A DNA stretch of 64,000 nucleotides. Origin: Cristatella mucedo (taxonomy: Eukaryota; Bryozoa; Phylactolaemata; Cristatellidae). A program made the translations under genes and the position numbers. Location of the stretch: NCBI GenBank assembly GCA_009760855.2, contig WPIO01000072.1:1288501-1352500 (forward strand). The letters are read 5' to 3'. Below, piece after piece: positions 22,101-37,953 of this stretch. The notes below the pieces were generated by a model, which saw nothing but the letters and a program-made list of their open reading frames with translations, was not told the origin of the DNA and ran no database searches. Numbering within the stretch: position 1 is the stretch's first letter; each line of letters begins with the position of its first letter.

Positions 22101-25100
22101 AATTCTGCACAATTCTGTCATGTACTGTGTAGTTTGTAGAAGCATGCACTTGCTTCTCCTGCACCCAAACTTGGGACTTGGCTTTATAAAATATGCTTCT
22201 TGGCTCAGCAGGCTTGAAAGATTTACTTGAGCCCCTTTACTCATTGTGCATTGTAAGTCACCCTACTCGTTATAAAGCCGTTCGTATGTTTTGAACTTAA
22301 GACTATTCACGAGATTGTTTATTGTTTGCAGGAAGATAAGGACGAGGATGAAGAATATAGCAAGCGCAAGACCAAGAGATTTGAAGAGGCTCCGACCGCC
22401 CCTATCGCAGCGGCCGCCTCTAGTGCAGATGACAGCTTTGCTGCCTCGGCACCGGTCCTCCTGAATGCAGAAAAGGTAAGCATGAAGTTATCATGGTTTT
22501 GCTAGTTAGAATTGTGGCTGGATAGCTTGCTCAAGAAGCTGTGGGATTTTGTGTACATGAGGTAAGGCTTGTGTCACTCGAGTCGCAACTAAACGTCTAT
22601 TTTGCCACCCCTTGCTCTATCCAATAGTTGTAGCTTTAGGATGTTGCTCAGAGATTTTCACATCTTTCTTAGCATACTTACAGAAGCTCTTATGTTATAG
22701 GAATTCCTATGCTGGTTGGTGACACTTTATTGGTCACTCGTTTTTCCAACCTGTGGTCGATGGGACTAGCCAACTGTTGCTTTAACTTCCATGATATTGT
22801 GATGGATAAACAATCGCAACAGCAAATTGATAGGAGCATCCGGTATTGCAAATTATTCAGCTGATAGGCTTTCTCTAGGCAAGGGCTTTTTCCTCTTGGG
22901 TTTCATCTGTGCATCTCATACTTGCTTCTTAGCAGTCTTCACTTTGGCTTATAATCCGTTGATAATATAGAATGCATGATCTATAAGATTTCCTTGGATG
23001 TTGGGTTTTAATAGATCAAAGAGATGATGGCAAATGCCAAGAAAATGATCAGCAAGAGGAAAGAGGAGCTGCACATACCAGTGAGTATGAGCTTATGTTT
23101 TGAGCCTAGCTGCAGTGAGTAGCTGTTGCTTAAAGCTGTTCAGTGTTTCTTTGACTTAGTATGTGACAGCTACATTTTGACGTTCTGACTGTTGTACTCT
23201 TTATTGGTTGATGCAGTCAGTATTATTTGTTTGCAACAGATAATCCTATTCATTTTGAGGCAACTTGTGAAATTGGCTTTTTTGTTTGCTTTCGGCTGGG
23301 GTGTGTTCGTGGAAACTTATCCCAATAATATCGTGTATTCTCGTCTGTGTTCTAGTTGTACTGCCTTGTGCAATTACTTATATATTCGGCAATATTTCCA
23401 GAAGCTCTGTAGACTGTGTCTGTTTGGTATTGGTTCACTCATGGGGTAGAAATGATGAAATATTTTCAATTTTGTCATTATACAATGCAATCGGATTTTT
23501 AATCGATAATTATAAATAATTTAAATATTGACAGGAGTCACTCGAGCCATTATATTTCTTACAGATTATACTATTGCTTTGCTTCTTTTTTCATTTGTAG
23601 TCGCTTGTGCTTGTAAATAACTCTATTAAATGATAACATGGTAGGAGTTACACAAGTTACAATTTAAAATTGTAATGTCTGTCACAATACTGTATTATTC
23701 AGACATCGGCAGTGTATGGGCTCCGAAGAATTAGTGCAAACAAATTTCAGTTCATTAAATGTCTGACAATTATTCGATTAATTGATTGTTCATCTGAAGT
23801 GCTAGTTCTCTTCTTTTGGCTCCATTCTTCATCAATGAGTGAGACATTAGTGTGTAAGTGATTAATAATAATAATAATAATAATATTGCACTTGATAAAG
23901 CGCCCTCAGAGAACTTAATCTCTTTCTAGGCGCTTTACATTTGCTGCAAAGTGATACGCAATAGAATAGTAAGTAAAATCATGCTTGAAAAACAAACAAA
24001 ATGAATAACATGGTTAGGGGTTACATGCACTGGGTCAGCATGCAAATGTGGTTAGTGGCAGCATAAACAGTGTCAGCACGCATAAGCACATCGAGGACGA
24101 ATCACAAGGACCCACTAAATGCTGTCCTAAATAGGTATGTTTTTAAGTTTCTTTTAAATGTGGTCAGGTCAGGGGATGTTCTGATGCAGGTCGGGAGGGA
24201 GTTCCAGGCTGTGGGAGCATAGACCAGGAGGTGTCTGCAGATGGCCATCAATGGTAGAAAACCTAAGTACACTGCTAGGGGGCCTTTGTCCTCTGCCCTC
24301 ACAGGGCATGACTGCCTGCTAGAATAAATGCTGAACGATCATTAGGCACCTACCTGATACTATGTTTGCTAACCACCCCTACGTCTTTGCTGTTGTAGTG
24401 ATCCGTGGTATCAAAGCTAGCAGAGCTATATTGACCTCGTTCATGTGTACTTCTTTCTCTGAATTTTACTGTTGCTTGTATGCAGTCAATGTAGAATTCC
24501 TTGTCCTTTCCCTGTTTAAAGAATCGAAGATCATAAATTTATTGTCACCGATCTACACAATATGACTCCAGACGTGGGGTGTAAGTGGGTGTTGTTTAAC
24601 ATCCATTTTCAATTACGACCTTTGAGAAGCAGTCTTCTTTGCAATCCTTAGAGGAAGTACCGTGTGTGCCCAGCCTGAATTTATCTGTAAGGTCGGAGAT
24701 GAATATATGTACTATTAGCATCTGCTAAGGTGGGAGAAAGCTCCCGATTTAAAGCACTCTGCCTACGAACAGCAGGGTTATATGCAGTCAGTTGTTTTTT
24801 GAAGCCATAGCACAAGAATTGTCGAAATAGGTGCAACCGGTGCAACCGCCATGTTACCGTGTATGCATTCTTTCTCAAGTTTTGTTTTACATTCCTTCCC
24901 TTAACACGTCTTTGAGATTCCTTCCCGGTTTGTTTGCCACGTGTCACATGCTGAAAAAAAATCTTGTAGAACACTTCATTTAACCCTAGGCCATGTCCTC
25001 GATAATCCCATACTTTCTTATGCCGTTCCTAGTACCGAGGCCACAGCTTAACCAAACAAGGGGGAACAAGTTGTAACCTCCTTTGAGCAAGTATGTGCAG

Positions 25101-28100
25101 CGATGCCGTAGGTGCACGAAAGTTTGCATTGCAGATAATTTATAAGTGTATTTAGGTTCTAGTGTGCAATCTTTCTTGGTAAAACATGCTGCAGTAAGAA
25201 GTACTTTGTGCTACTTTCCGAGGGATGTATTATGATAGAATAGACATTGTAAATTGATTTTGGGCACATCTTGTCCAAGTAACTTGCTTGATACCAATGG
25301 CATGTAGCTGGCTGCAACTTTATTTTCTAGTGAAATCATACCCTTTTAGTAGTGCATACAGGCATTTTCCCTTAGATGTTTGGCAAGATGACCTATAGAT
25401 TTTCTGCCTGGCTTTCTTTGCAGGATCCGAGTCCCGTGACTCCCTCTGCTTTAATGAGCGATGCTATGGAGAAGGCAAAGCAGGCTGCTGACATAAAGGC
25501 GCGGATCCAGGCGTCCTTTGCCTCACTGGGTGCTGGTGGAGTCGTTTTCCCGATGCCGCCCGTTGGCGTACTGCCTAGCCTAGCTCCTGCTGCCCCAACT
25601 ATGCCTGCAGCTATGCCGCTCGTCAGTGCCGGGCCCAAAACCGGCTCTGGTGCACCTTCAAAGTAAGCGATCTGGCAGAACGGTGACAGCTTAGCATGTG
25701 AGGCTGCCTCGGCGCACGAGGCTTCTGCAGTGCTGTCAACTCTTGTGGGTGGTTTTTAGGCCTGCACCCTTAATTCTGGATGAACAAGGCCGTACTATTG
25801 ACGCATCGACAGGTGAAGTAGTCGAGATTAGCCGCACCTATGCTCCGACTCTCAAGGTAATTTTGGAGGACATCTAGCCACTGGGTCTCAACCCAGTAGC
25901 TAGGTGCTTGCTCTTCACGATCCAGGTCGTGGATTCGAGTCTTGCAGCAAGCAATCAATCATTTATTGCCCATTGCAGGTGGGATGATAGCCGTTGAGGC
26001 TCTTTTGCCACTATTTAAATGAGGCTGTTTGAACAGCTATCCTTTACTTTACTTTACTGCTTGCCTGACATTGTTCGTGGCGTGGCCCTAATTTTTTCGC
26101 CTTATCACCTCTCAGTGCTAATGTAACAGTGCTGCTGACTGAAAAGAGGGAATGATTTCTCCTTGAGCATTCACATTTATGGAGCTGTGCATGCACGTAT
26201 CTCAGCCTGTGACTGTCTCTGTCCGTGACTGCCACAGAACCACGAAGGCTGAGCAGGTGTTACGCTGCCGAGGTTTTCTTTTACTCGATTGCTTTCGGTG
26301 CGAATATAGTATCTACCATCTAGCAGCCTTTATGTCGAACAGCTACGAATAATTTGAGTGGCACAGCTATATCAGGATAGTAGTCGAGGAAGTGAGGTAG
26401 TCAAGGAAGTGAGGTAGTCAAGGAAGTGAGGTGCCCAGAATCAGCCTCTCAGGACCACCAGAAAAGGAGTGCCCAGCATGAGAGATGTGCAGAAATTGTG
26501 GGAGAGGGTTTGACTGGCTAAAGTCTCCAGGGTTAGAGCTTCTTAGCCGGCAGAAGTTGCTAAGAGAAGGAAGAGGATATCTGATTTATTGTCTCAAGCT
26601 GTTCGAGAGAAATGAGGGGCTGAACCTGGTGAAGCAATTTACCTAAGTATGACCTACTAGCTAAGCCATGGTTAGCCTTCTGGGTTGCAAAAGAATTCGG
26701 TTTGACTGCTAAACTTCTTTGCATGTATAATTCACTGCAGACGGGTGGAAGTCTAAAGTGTGTGCGTGTGTGTGTTTCAGCCGGGGAAGACGATGTTACG
26801 AGTATGTGTCCTCCATGCAACGGCAACATTAATTGGTGCTAGCTGATTAGTTATTGAATCAGTTTTCGACGATGGAGAGCATGCACCATTCGCAGAGTGT
26901 ACCCTATTTGGCTATGTGCGATGTCTGGGCATCCATAGGTGGATGAATTGCGTAGTAACTTACGTTTGCCGTTCAACTAGGATAGCTCAGTGGGCTCCTA
27001 GAGGGTTTGGCATTTGCCAGCTGCTTGGTTTGCTATGTCTTGCTTTACCTGCATTGTGCCATTTAAATCGCCTTCTCTTCCGATTGCTTAGACACATGCA
27101 ATGATATTCTGCGTGCATAATAGTGATAATACTGATACATTTGATAAAGCAACCTCAAAGAACTCAATCTCTTTCTCGACGCTTTACATTTGCTGCTGCA
27201 TGCGCTATAACGTTATAATAAGCTGTATGAGCAATTAGTTTTGTCACTTTTTAGGCAAACATTAGAGCAAAGAGGAGAGAGCAATTTAAGACTGCAATTG
27301 AGAAGCCACCAGACGAAATTAGTGATTCCAAGTTCTTTGATGCTCGTGTTGCGTAAGATGCCCCTGACCTATGCTGCAGCTGCTTAGCATAGTTATTGTT
27401 TTCAAATTTGAGCTCACTCTGCAACTCTCAGCAAAGCGAGAATACGTTCCATTAGACTTTATGATGCTGGCATGTTAATTGTCGTTGTATATTGTTGTCA
27501 TGCTTAATTTGCGCCATCGTCTTTCTAGACTAAAGGCTCATACACGCAGCAGACGAGGATTTAAATTTCACGACAAGGGAAAGTTTCAGGTTCTTGCCTC
27601 ACGCCTTCGAACTAAGGTCAGCAGTCATAGATGCTGTCGGTTTCGTGTACCTTTATGTATGTAAGGATGTAAAGCCCTGGGATGTTTCAGCAGCAGTGGC
27701 TATGCTTGCTTTTGTTTGCATTATGCACTCTCGTATCCAGAAGTAGTTACTCACCCAGGAACAGGCATATTTCTGAGGCTCCTGCAGTTGAGTAATGTAA
27801 TTAATGTATCTCCATCTATATGGCTACCGACGAGCTGGGCTATTAGATCACCATACTAGCAGAAGTGCTATAAAATCAATGTTTTTTACCCTAATTAACC
27901 ATTGCTTTTAAATCCTCACGCAGTTCGAGAATACAGCTTATACAACATAATTGTTAGCATGTTATGCACAAGAAAATTGGGAAATTTCAGCGAGTTGTCA
28001 GCCCCTCTGCGATTCGTGATCCAGCTGTCTCGACAGCAGCTAATGTCCCCATAAATTCTGTAGAGGGAGCCTGGTGTGTTAGATAGGAAAATATTGCTAG

Positions 28101-29085
28101 CACTTCATAAACAAGGAATTAGCAATCGGAAGATTGCTTGTCTTCTAGCGTTGAGCTGAGGCTGCATGAGATTTAATCTGACCCGTTACACCAGCACGGC
28201 CTCAAGTTAAATTTATGCTACCTAAGGCCCTTACATAAAACGTCGAAGCTCGAGGACTTGTCACTAATGACACCTGCACCGCTCCCTGATCAGCTTATGT
28301 TTACACCGATCTCCCCGGAACTGGAAGCCACACCAGAACTGAAAGCAGCCTCAGAACGGTAAGTGCAAGAATGCTAATTGGTTGGGTGAGTGCCTTCACC
28401 GTAGTGAGTTGTATTGGCTCAATAGTTTGGCTGTGCATGCCAACAAATTAGATTGTGATGGCCTTATTACCTGATACTCAGCAGTAGTCTTGGCTGGCAC
28501 CTAAACTGGCAGTTTTCTCTCACCGACTGCAATCAATGATATAGAAAGGCTTGCTAGCCCATTGCATTTGTCTAAATTTTGTTGTGGCCATTTCTTATAA
28601 TAGATTCTCACTTGTGTGTGTATGCGCACGGATGTGTGCATGCATGCATACCTGTATATGGGTTTTGTGGATGTGTTTATGGAACGTGTGTTTTGCGAGG
28701 TATGTGTGGTCTTTAGCATAATATGTGCGTTTTTCTGCATTGTTCATCGCAGCAGTAGCTGGGTTTGTGGAGATCAGTGCATGCACATCGTAGCCTTGGT
28801 CGTACCAGTTACTGCATGAATACTGATCTTGCGGTCCTTTCCGTTTTTGTTAGTATTGGAGCTGACTAAAGGCCTGTAAAGTAAGCATATGCTCTTACTC
28901 AGTGAAGCGTATATGCATGGTCGTCCAAGAGTATCTGTTATTGATTGTTACAAGCACTTTGAACAGACGTTCGGTGCAGTTAATGTGTTGCAAAACCTGT
29001 ATGGACTTAAGCTCTTACGCACACTACAAACTTCATTGGCTGATGTAATAGGTTCATGTTCTCAACAATGGAACCTATGAGATGA

Positions 29086-29155
<70 letters not shown>

Positions 29156-32100
29156 TGCGTGTGTGTGTGTGCTGGGGGTTTCCACCAGGTTTTTATAAGT
29201 TACACAGATATATCACCATGCATTCAAAGGTAAGAGCTACCCTGCCATTATTGTGGAAGACCAGAAGGCTGTATACTTTCAGAATTCATGCCGAAGTTCC
29301 TTGGTTTGAGCTTTGTTGTGAGAGCAGTAACAACTGCTGTGATTGGGCTGTCTCTGGAAATTCTATTGCTGTAAGCTGTGGCAGTATTCGATGTAACTGT
29401 GAACTCACTTTAGGTTAGATTGAGGTACTTGCACGAGTACCTTCTGTGCATCTGTTGCTCAGCTGCTATGAGTAATGGGCAAACAAAGTGACTGGCATCG
29501 TGTGGCAGATCAATGCATGCAAGCCGCCGACTTGCAGACAGGCTGGTTACATTTTGTATCATGGATAGGATTTTGTGTCTATATTTGAAATGGCTGATAT
29601 GGCAGGACGTCCTGGAAGGATCATGTTGTCTTGGAGACTAACTCTGATTAACACTGATACTTATTTACTTATAGATGCACTTGCATGGAAGTTGCATGGA
29701 GACTGATGTCTGGTGTATTTTTGTACTGACAAAGTCTTAGCTACCTCCTAATAGATTTTGTCGTTTACCTGCAGGCTCAATTGGAACGCTTGCAAAATGA
29801 AATCGTTCAGGCTGCGAAGAAGACTGGCATAGCATCTGCAGCCAAGCTAGCTTCTATTGCACCCAAGAAAGAGCTGGTAAGACACGCCTTCTTGTGGATT
29901 AGTTGCAACCTTGGTTACTGCATGTCCTTGGTGAGTTTATAATGCTTCTGCCATGTCCTTATCAAGGGGCATGCTTCCTGGCTACTTTTCATTTTATAAC
30001 CATCAGAATATGCTATGACTCAAGGCTTTTTCTCTTTAGTGAGTTTAATCACTAACTGATGGCAGGCTTTAAGATTCGGCCACTTCTGCTTGATATGGCT
30101 AGCGATCACAAAGAAGCCGTGCACACGGAGAGGACAGAGTCTGGCCATTCCAGGAAGAGCAGAGTTTATTTACGGAGTTTGAGTAGCTTTTCCTTGGTCA
30201 GGCTTTTCAGTCACCGAAGTGCCTGCTGGGTGTGCGTAGGTGTAGGCTGTGCTATCAAGCGGGAAGCACTAGATGCTAAGTGCCTCTTCTGGCATCTCTG
30301 AGTTAGGAAAAATCCACGAGGGCTTAGCAGGGGAGTTCTTGTAGCATGCTCATAAACAAGCACAATTTAGTGCATTCAGCCGGTGGCCCGCACCCTTCAA
30401 GTCATGCAACGGAACATCAGGGATAAGCATAGTTGAGGCAGGATGCTCGGTGAGAAAGTATTAGCTGAAAATTATTAGCAATTAGAAGCAGTAAGTAAAG
30501 AAGTGTTGGTAGCTTTTGACCGCACGCTCTGCACTAGTCATCGCAGCCGTGGTAGTAAAAGGTGTAACGAAAGAGTGATATAGAACCTACACTGTTTGCT
30601 GTGCTAATAGACGCTGTGTTATGCGCTAGCTTCAGCTGCTAAATTTGAGATTGATGAGCTGATAGCATTAATGAAAATATTAATAACAGATATCTTTAGC
30701 TCCATCAGAGAGCTTGATCTCTGTCCATTCACCTTATATATGCTGTAACAGAAACATGGTGAACTGGTTAGTGTTAACATGCAGTGTCCACAAAAATAAT
30801 ATGGTTCGAGGTCACTTTCACAATATCACCATAAATATATTGTCAGTAGTAACATGCACAGTGTCAGCATACATGAATAAACAAAAGACTACTTAAGATG
30901 GCCCAGCAAATGCTTTGAGAAACAGATGCACGTCAACTTCTTTTTAAATGTGCTCAAGTCATGGGATGTCGTGACGTCAGTTGGAAGTGAGTTCCTGGCT
31001 TTGGGAGCATTCGAACTAAAGGCAAGGTCTCCAAAAGATTTGATGTTGGTTCGAGGCAGAGCTAACGATTCTCTTCCAAAAGGCATGTGGTACTATGCCT
31101 AGCTTTGTGGGGGGGGGGTAGTTCTGATGGGTAGGCTGGAGCCAGAGAATAAAGGGACCTAAAAGTGAGTGACAGAACCTTGGTCGATACACTGTTTGAT
31201 TGGAAGACAGTGCAGGTCGGCAAGCAGTGGTGTGTTGTGGCAACTGCACACTCACGACAGACAAGCCTAGCTGCACAGTTTTGTGCCAACTGTAAAAGCC
31301 TAGTTGCACATGCCGATAGACCAGCCAGAAGTGAGTTACTGAATTCGAGACAGGATGTCACAAATGCATGGACCTAGTTTAGATGTAGCGTGCCTGTCTA
31401 AGCAGACCCGAATTTTTAGCTATTTTAGATTGCTGAAAGTAGGCGACTTGACTGTGGAGCTCATGCGGTCGTTTAGTGAAAGGTCACTTTTGAACATGAC
31501 ACCTAGATTTCACAAATGTGCTTCAAGGCACATGCTGGCTGGGCCTAGTTTGATTGTTAACCTTTCCAATTTCTGAGTCACACTTGGTATGCCCATAACT
31601 TGTAGTTTGGTTTTATCGTCATTTAATTTGAGAAAGTTTGCTGCCATCCAACTGAAGATGTCTGCAAAACCCGCAGCGAGTGATTTGAGAGAATAGAGAC
31701 GTGCTGGGGGGCTGAGAATGATCAAAGCACAGGTTCAGCTTTATTATCTGAATAGATGTGAAAGCCTAAATTGTGCTTGGCGATCACATCGACAAGAAGG
31801 AGAGTGTAACTTGTGAAAAGAAGCGAACCTTGCATAGAGCTTTGAGTTACCCCATCCTTCAGTGGTTCTTCGGCTTATCTTTACCTGTTAACATCTAGAG
31901 TCTCCCACTGCCATGGGTCATGCACCATTGCAGCGCTGTGCCATTGTTGCCCAGGTGAGATGAGAAGTGCTCCAGAAGAATTTAGGGATCAATGCTATCA
32001 AATGCTGCCGACAGATAAAGCAAACTAAGCCTAGAGATTTTACTATCGGTGTTCACTGGTGTGCTGATAGGGGGCAGTCTAGATGATTTAAACTCCATGC

Positions 32101-35100
32101 ATTCGTACCGTTATTCTTGGCTATTGTGACATTATCTGTGAGTCGCCGAGCAGTCACTGTCCGATGGTTTGCTGTGATCTGCTGTGGTGTCACTCTGATG
32201 CTAGCTTATCCCATGTGCTGGCAGTGTTCTTGCATGGTACCTGGTGGAGGAATATTATTGCTAGACAAATTGTCCTTGCTTTCTGCTTCAGTCGGCTGGT
32301 GAGGTACCGGAAATTGAATGGTGGGACTCCTACATAGTCAAAGGCAACAGGTAGCAGGCATGATGCAAGCTCTGAGCGATGGGGTGTCTTTGGGAAAAGA
32401 CGACCGAAGGATGTTCTGTTCCTTGGCTTGGCTCAGCTGTGGAGCAATACTTAACTATGCTATGTATATTTGTTGCTAGCTACGATGCTCCTGAAAGTAC
32501 TGCCGATGAATCGGCACAGCCTGCTGTTGGGGCCAGCCGTTATGATGGAATAACCTGTCTGGTGGAGCACCCACAGCAGCTCAAGCCTCCAGGTAAAGCT
32601 CCCTACATTAGTAGATGAGGTTTTAGCTTTCCATGCATTGTGAGCGACTCAGAACGGGTTTTCGGGTTACTTCGACTCTTGCACGAGCAGCTTGCCTGAG
32701 TTTCGTCCTAATTAAAGGAATGCGGTGTCACCCTGGGATGGGAGTCATTTGGCATTGTCATTTGCTAGCTTTGGACGTGTGCTGCTCGTGCAGTGGCGTC
32801 ATCGGATTTGGTGAGCCGCCCACAACATGCACACGCCCCGCTTTCCTGCTTGTGTCAGCAGCGTCCTTCGTTTCTGTGGTTCTGGAGAGCAGGCGAGAGC
32901 TCGATGCCCATTGTCATACCCATCATGCTGACCAAGGCAGAGCGCAAGAAGTTGCGTCGGCAGAACCGTGCCGAGGCCCAGAAGGAGCTTCAGGAGAAAA
33001 TACGGCTGGGCCTGCTTCCGCCGCCTGAGCCCAAAGTGCGCATGGCTAACCTGATGCGTGTGCTCGGCACCGAAGCCGTGCAGGATCCCACCAAAGTGGA
33101 AGCACACGTTCGTGCGCAGATGGCCAAGAGGCAAAAGTAAGAATGCACACAGACAAGTATTAAGGACTGCAGCTCGCAGCAGCGTTATGCGACAGCTCGA
33201 CATAGCACCTATGCCAGCGTAGTTGTGTTTGAGTGCTTGATTGCTTTCCCCGAGTTAGACCTTTGCAGTGAGCCTGTATAGTATACTCGACTGCTTCGGT
33301 AGCTCGGCTGTCATGTTTCTTTCTTTAGAGCTGGCTGCAGCTGTGTGCTGTTAGTACACATTTCTGCATGGCTCAGAAATTCAAACCTGTCTGCTCTAGT
33401 TTTCTCATAATATGCCTGTCAAGAAGAAAATGTGCCTACTCAATACACATTTCACATTACTTTGATAGAAAAAATATGTAAATATGTGTCGATTTGTATT
33501 CCTGGTTCTAAACATGGTGTGGATTGCTAAATCTTGCTATGTTCACGTGATGCACTGCAGGTACTGCACTGCTGACTGTGCTTACAGATATGTTCTTGGT
33601 TTTTTATATTATCTGATGTGCACTCTAGCGGATTCTCAGCAACATAACGTGGGATTTTAGCCAATCCTGGATATTTCTTGTGTTAGGAGCTCTGACAATA
33701 ATGTTGCCTGAATGTCATGTTCTTTGCTTGAGGCTACCAGAATGCACATTGAAATAAAGAAGCGGTGTACACATTTTAACTAGGATAGTTTTTATAGAAG
33801 TCTTTGACACTGAGATTGCACCAAAAGCATTCTATCCTGCTGCCAGAACATCACTGATTAGATCTTTCCATCGCTGTAGACAGCTGTATGTTCGCTAACT
33901 GCGGCTCTTGTGAGATAACTAGAATAAACTAACATATGTACCCGGATACACTAGTAAGTTCTTAAACGCTGTGAATGGTTATTTTGTCTGCCAGCACTGT
34001 AGGAGTCTTCGTTAATTTCTTAGTCGTACCTACTGGCTTTGGGATTTGCTGTGGCCCTAGAACGATATGCATTCTGCCGCGTTATGAGTTATTTGACGAA
34101 TAAGCCGTCATTTTTATGGGATAGTAGAAGAATAAGTAACCATGCTTATGAGATTATTAAGTCCGATTGCATGTCGGGATTTTTTGTTTCCAGCTGGATT
34201 TGAGCTTCCTGTAATAAATTTCGTAGGAAATGTGGCAGTTTTGTACATGCACTCGTGAGCCATGTTACACATATGATCGCCAAATTCTAATGAAATACTA
34301 CACTTGTGAGGCTCGATGCAGCATTGCTAAAGTGTAGCAGGCAGAGTAATATTTTAAGTAAGAATGATTGAAGACTAGTCTATTCTGCCCATGTGGCTTG
34401 TGGTTACTGTCGACCAATAGTTGTCAAGGAACATTTCAAAAGAACCAGCACACAGTTCATCTACCTTGTAATGTAGGGGGCTCTTCAGTCATTTATGGCA
34501 CTGTAATAAATGTGTATGTATCGTGTTTCCACGGTGTTATTTAACAATTGCTTACGTCTCAAAAGTATAAAAATGACAGCTGTTGCCTGCAAACTTTGCT
34601 CTGTGAGCAGGACAATGATGCATTTAAAGTTTAGTCATTTTTCAAAGCATTTCGGAAATTTTGCCTAAGCTAGATTCTCTCTGCGAGTTCAGCTGGATCT
34701 CGTGGCAGCTTTTGACCAAATCCTTCTTAAGTGTCAGTCGGCTCGCCTGGGTGAAATAGGCGCTGTGCCACAATAGTTTATGTCCTATCTCAGTGGGAAA
34801 GTTCAAGAGAATATGTCAGCCACTCACGGTCATCCAAAGAGCCTGTGAAGTATGGCATGCTTCAGGGATCTATTTTAGGTTTACTTCTTTTCACAATTTT
34901 TACTCTCCCTCGTGCCGACGTAATCACCTAGAGGAATCAAGGCTTTTATCTTCGTCTAGATGACATGCCAGTGTACTTCTTTGCTTTGATCCTTTACTAC
35001 CTTCTACAATCTCAAGCTCTCAGCTCCATAACAATGCGTTGATATTCGCACTTGGATTGCAGCAACCTTTTTCACGGTGAATGGCAGTCTAATCACCTTA

Positions 35101-37894
35101 CTAACTACGTGCAAACCTAATGTCACCCACTGATCAGAAAGCCCAACCCTCCAAATTAGCTCGGGTAGCATATCTCCTGTGGTCTCTGGTGGGAATGTGG
35201 CATCCTCCTCTTAAGTAATCATTCACTAGATGACCACATCAATTCCATAGTACTGTCTGCCTGGTATCAACTATTTAATATTGCCAAAATTTGGGCTGGC
35301 TAAGATAGAGAAACCATGACCAAGCTGATCCATCCATTTGTGGTCTTATAGCTAGATTTATATAACTTAACACTTGTAGGTCTTCATGTCTGTGCAATCA
35401 GATGATCACGTTCGGTGAAAAACTCATCGGCTATGCTTGTTGCTCTTAAAATTTGCAACCGGCATCATTGTACCACTTTTCAATAATCTGCCCTAGCTCC
35501 TCTACACCAATCTACTTGTTGATTTCCTGATATTGTCACTCCCTTTAGGTCCATCCAATCTCTTGCTCCTGCTTACCCATCTAAATTACTTCCTAATCAG
35601 GCCTCCTGTTGCACCTCTGACTTAGGTCGTTAGGTGGTTTCTGAAATGAGCTTCGGATCCTTGGAAGACCGCGTCTCACTACTATGCTCGCACAGCTTAA
35701 AACTTGCTACCGATTGATATCATCCTCTGTTTTGGGGACTTTCAAAAAAGAAGCAACAAACCTATTTCTTCCTAACGGCCTTTGCTTTGTATGACTGAAT
35801 TATCCTTTTTGTGCTTATGTTCTGAAATTGTGCATGTTATGGATAAACAGTTGACATGCTTACTTACTGGTCAGCCTATATAAAGTAGCCAGAGCAAGAT
35901 TTGGTTCTCTTGGGTTGCTGTACAAATGTTCTGTAATTATCTTTTTTAATATTGTGGGTACAGTTATAGCCAAAGTCGTGTTAAATAGAAAAAATTATAT
36001 TTTGATATATCGACTGTATCTGTCTTGCACAGGCACACTAGTAAGTCATTCAGTAATCAAACTCATATTGCCAGCAAAACCATAAAACGTCTCTGTAGGT
36101 GATGTGCTTACTTTAATGGTTGATCACTAGATGAAGTTGTTGAGGCATTATATTGATAAGTTGTTCTATGCATTCACACATCACAATTATTGATACCTTC
36201 ATTATGAATACTTTCAGCAGCATAAATAGTAGTTTACAAACTGTAGCATTTAATGCTGCAACAAATGTTCGGATAACGAGAACATTTGTACTAAGCTTGA
36301 CCTACCAGCTTATTCATTCCCGCTCTGATGTAACAGCTGTAGTCAGCTAGAGGTTTCTGATAGTTTAGTTGTATTACTCTGAGCCTTGTGGAAATAAAGA
36401 AAGAGATATTTTTCCCTGCTTGCATCATGCTTGATGCAGTTGCTGCTTCATAATTTTACGTCACGGAAATATAGCTATTTGTCACCTTTCTGGGCATATG
36501 CAACTACTCTCTTGTACTTTTGTTGCATGATGATGATTTATCATGTTTGAGTGACCTAGCTATGAACATACTCATGTGAGCCGTGATGGCACACTAAGTA
36601 AGGCGGTTGCTTTCACGACCTCGGCCCCGAGGTCGTGGGTTCGATTCCTGCGGTGGGCGATTCCTTATTGCCACTAAAAGCGGTGGTGATAGCCGTAAAG
36701 GCTCTTCTGTCGCTATACAAAAGAGGCTGTTTAATCAGCTAGGATTTATTTATTATTATTATTATCGCCTTTGTGAGTTTCCGAGTTGTGCAAGTTAGCA
36801 AAGAACCCACTTTCAATGCCACCGAATGAAGAAAAATAGTCAAACTTGTAAGTAATCGCTAGTTAATTTCTGAATGTCCTCAGATAATTTTAGTAGTCTA
36901 GGTACCTCCACCTAAACTGCACTCATGAGATCAACTGTCCAAACCTCTTCTCATATGTTGACCACAAAATCTCAACAAGAGTATTTGATAAAATTACTTT
37001 ATTCACTGGTGCAGTCATTGTACTGACCATGAATGGTAGTAATCTGATTTCCACGATATTATCAAGGGGGACTTGGATTTTTCTTTTGGTACTCTATTGC
37101 GTTCGTTTGCTAGCTATGTGAACCGTCTGTCCATACGCTATAGCCACTTTTGTAATATCTACATGGCTTTCTATAAGGTTGTCCATTGTCTGTCATGAGG
37201 GTAGCAGTTGCTATTTTTGGTATCATCGTTAATAGGGCCCACGAAGAAGCAAATGCTGCCAGAAAGCTGACGCCTAATCAGAAACGAGAAAAAAAAATCA
37301 AGAAGATGACTGAGGATACTACACAGGGTGTCAATGTAGCTGTATTTCGGTATGTTTGGCTTGCTGTCTGAAGCTGTCGTTAAATGGTCTGCATGTGCAC
37401 TTGTTATTGTCAAATGGTAGTTTTTCCAACTAGGTTTTGCTTAACTTTGGCTAATTTATTATATCGACCAGAAAATATAAACAGGTTTTAGCAACAATTT
37501 GTTTACCACCATCAATATGTTCTTGACTTAAGGCCTACTTAGCAATAACTTATGTGTTATCCTTCGTACTGCTCCAATTGGCATTCGGGTTTGCAGGCCC
37601 CTTTTCTTGAAGCAATGTGCTGTCATGCTTTTTTTTTTTTACTCAAGACTCAGTGAGTGCAGATGAGTCAACTGTTTCTCCAAAACTCAACATCTTTGCT
37701 TGCGCCAGTCTTGAGGCCAAAACTAATTCGATGGGAGACGTGCAACCAACACAGGCCACTTGAGCAGATAATTATTTAACTTCCCTTTGGCCAGCTCCAG
37801 CTCACCCATGTCTTGAGAGGAGAAGTTGAAGCCTCTGTTTGTTAAAAACTTTTCTTTAACCCACTCGATGCCATGAAATATATATGTATATGCA

Positions 37895-37953
<59 letters not shown>

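Noticed and set aside
29095-29418. Frame with alternating Cys-Val
   Set aside because: Translation of a GT microsatellite; the same holds for 37873-38058.
36600-36670. tRNA gene suggested by a perfect B box GGTTCGATTCC
   Set aside because: The sequence does not fold as a full cloverleaf in my reading and the same head recurs at 7705 and 48128 with a common body, so it is a SINE. The same reasoning applies to 48128 and 56178.
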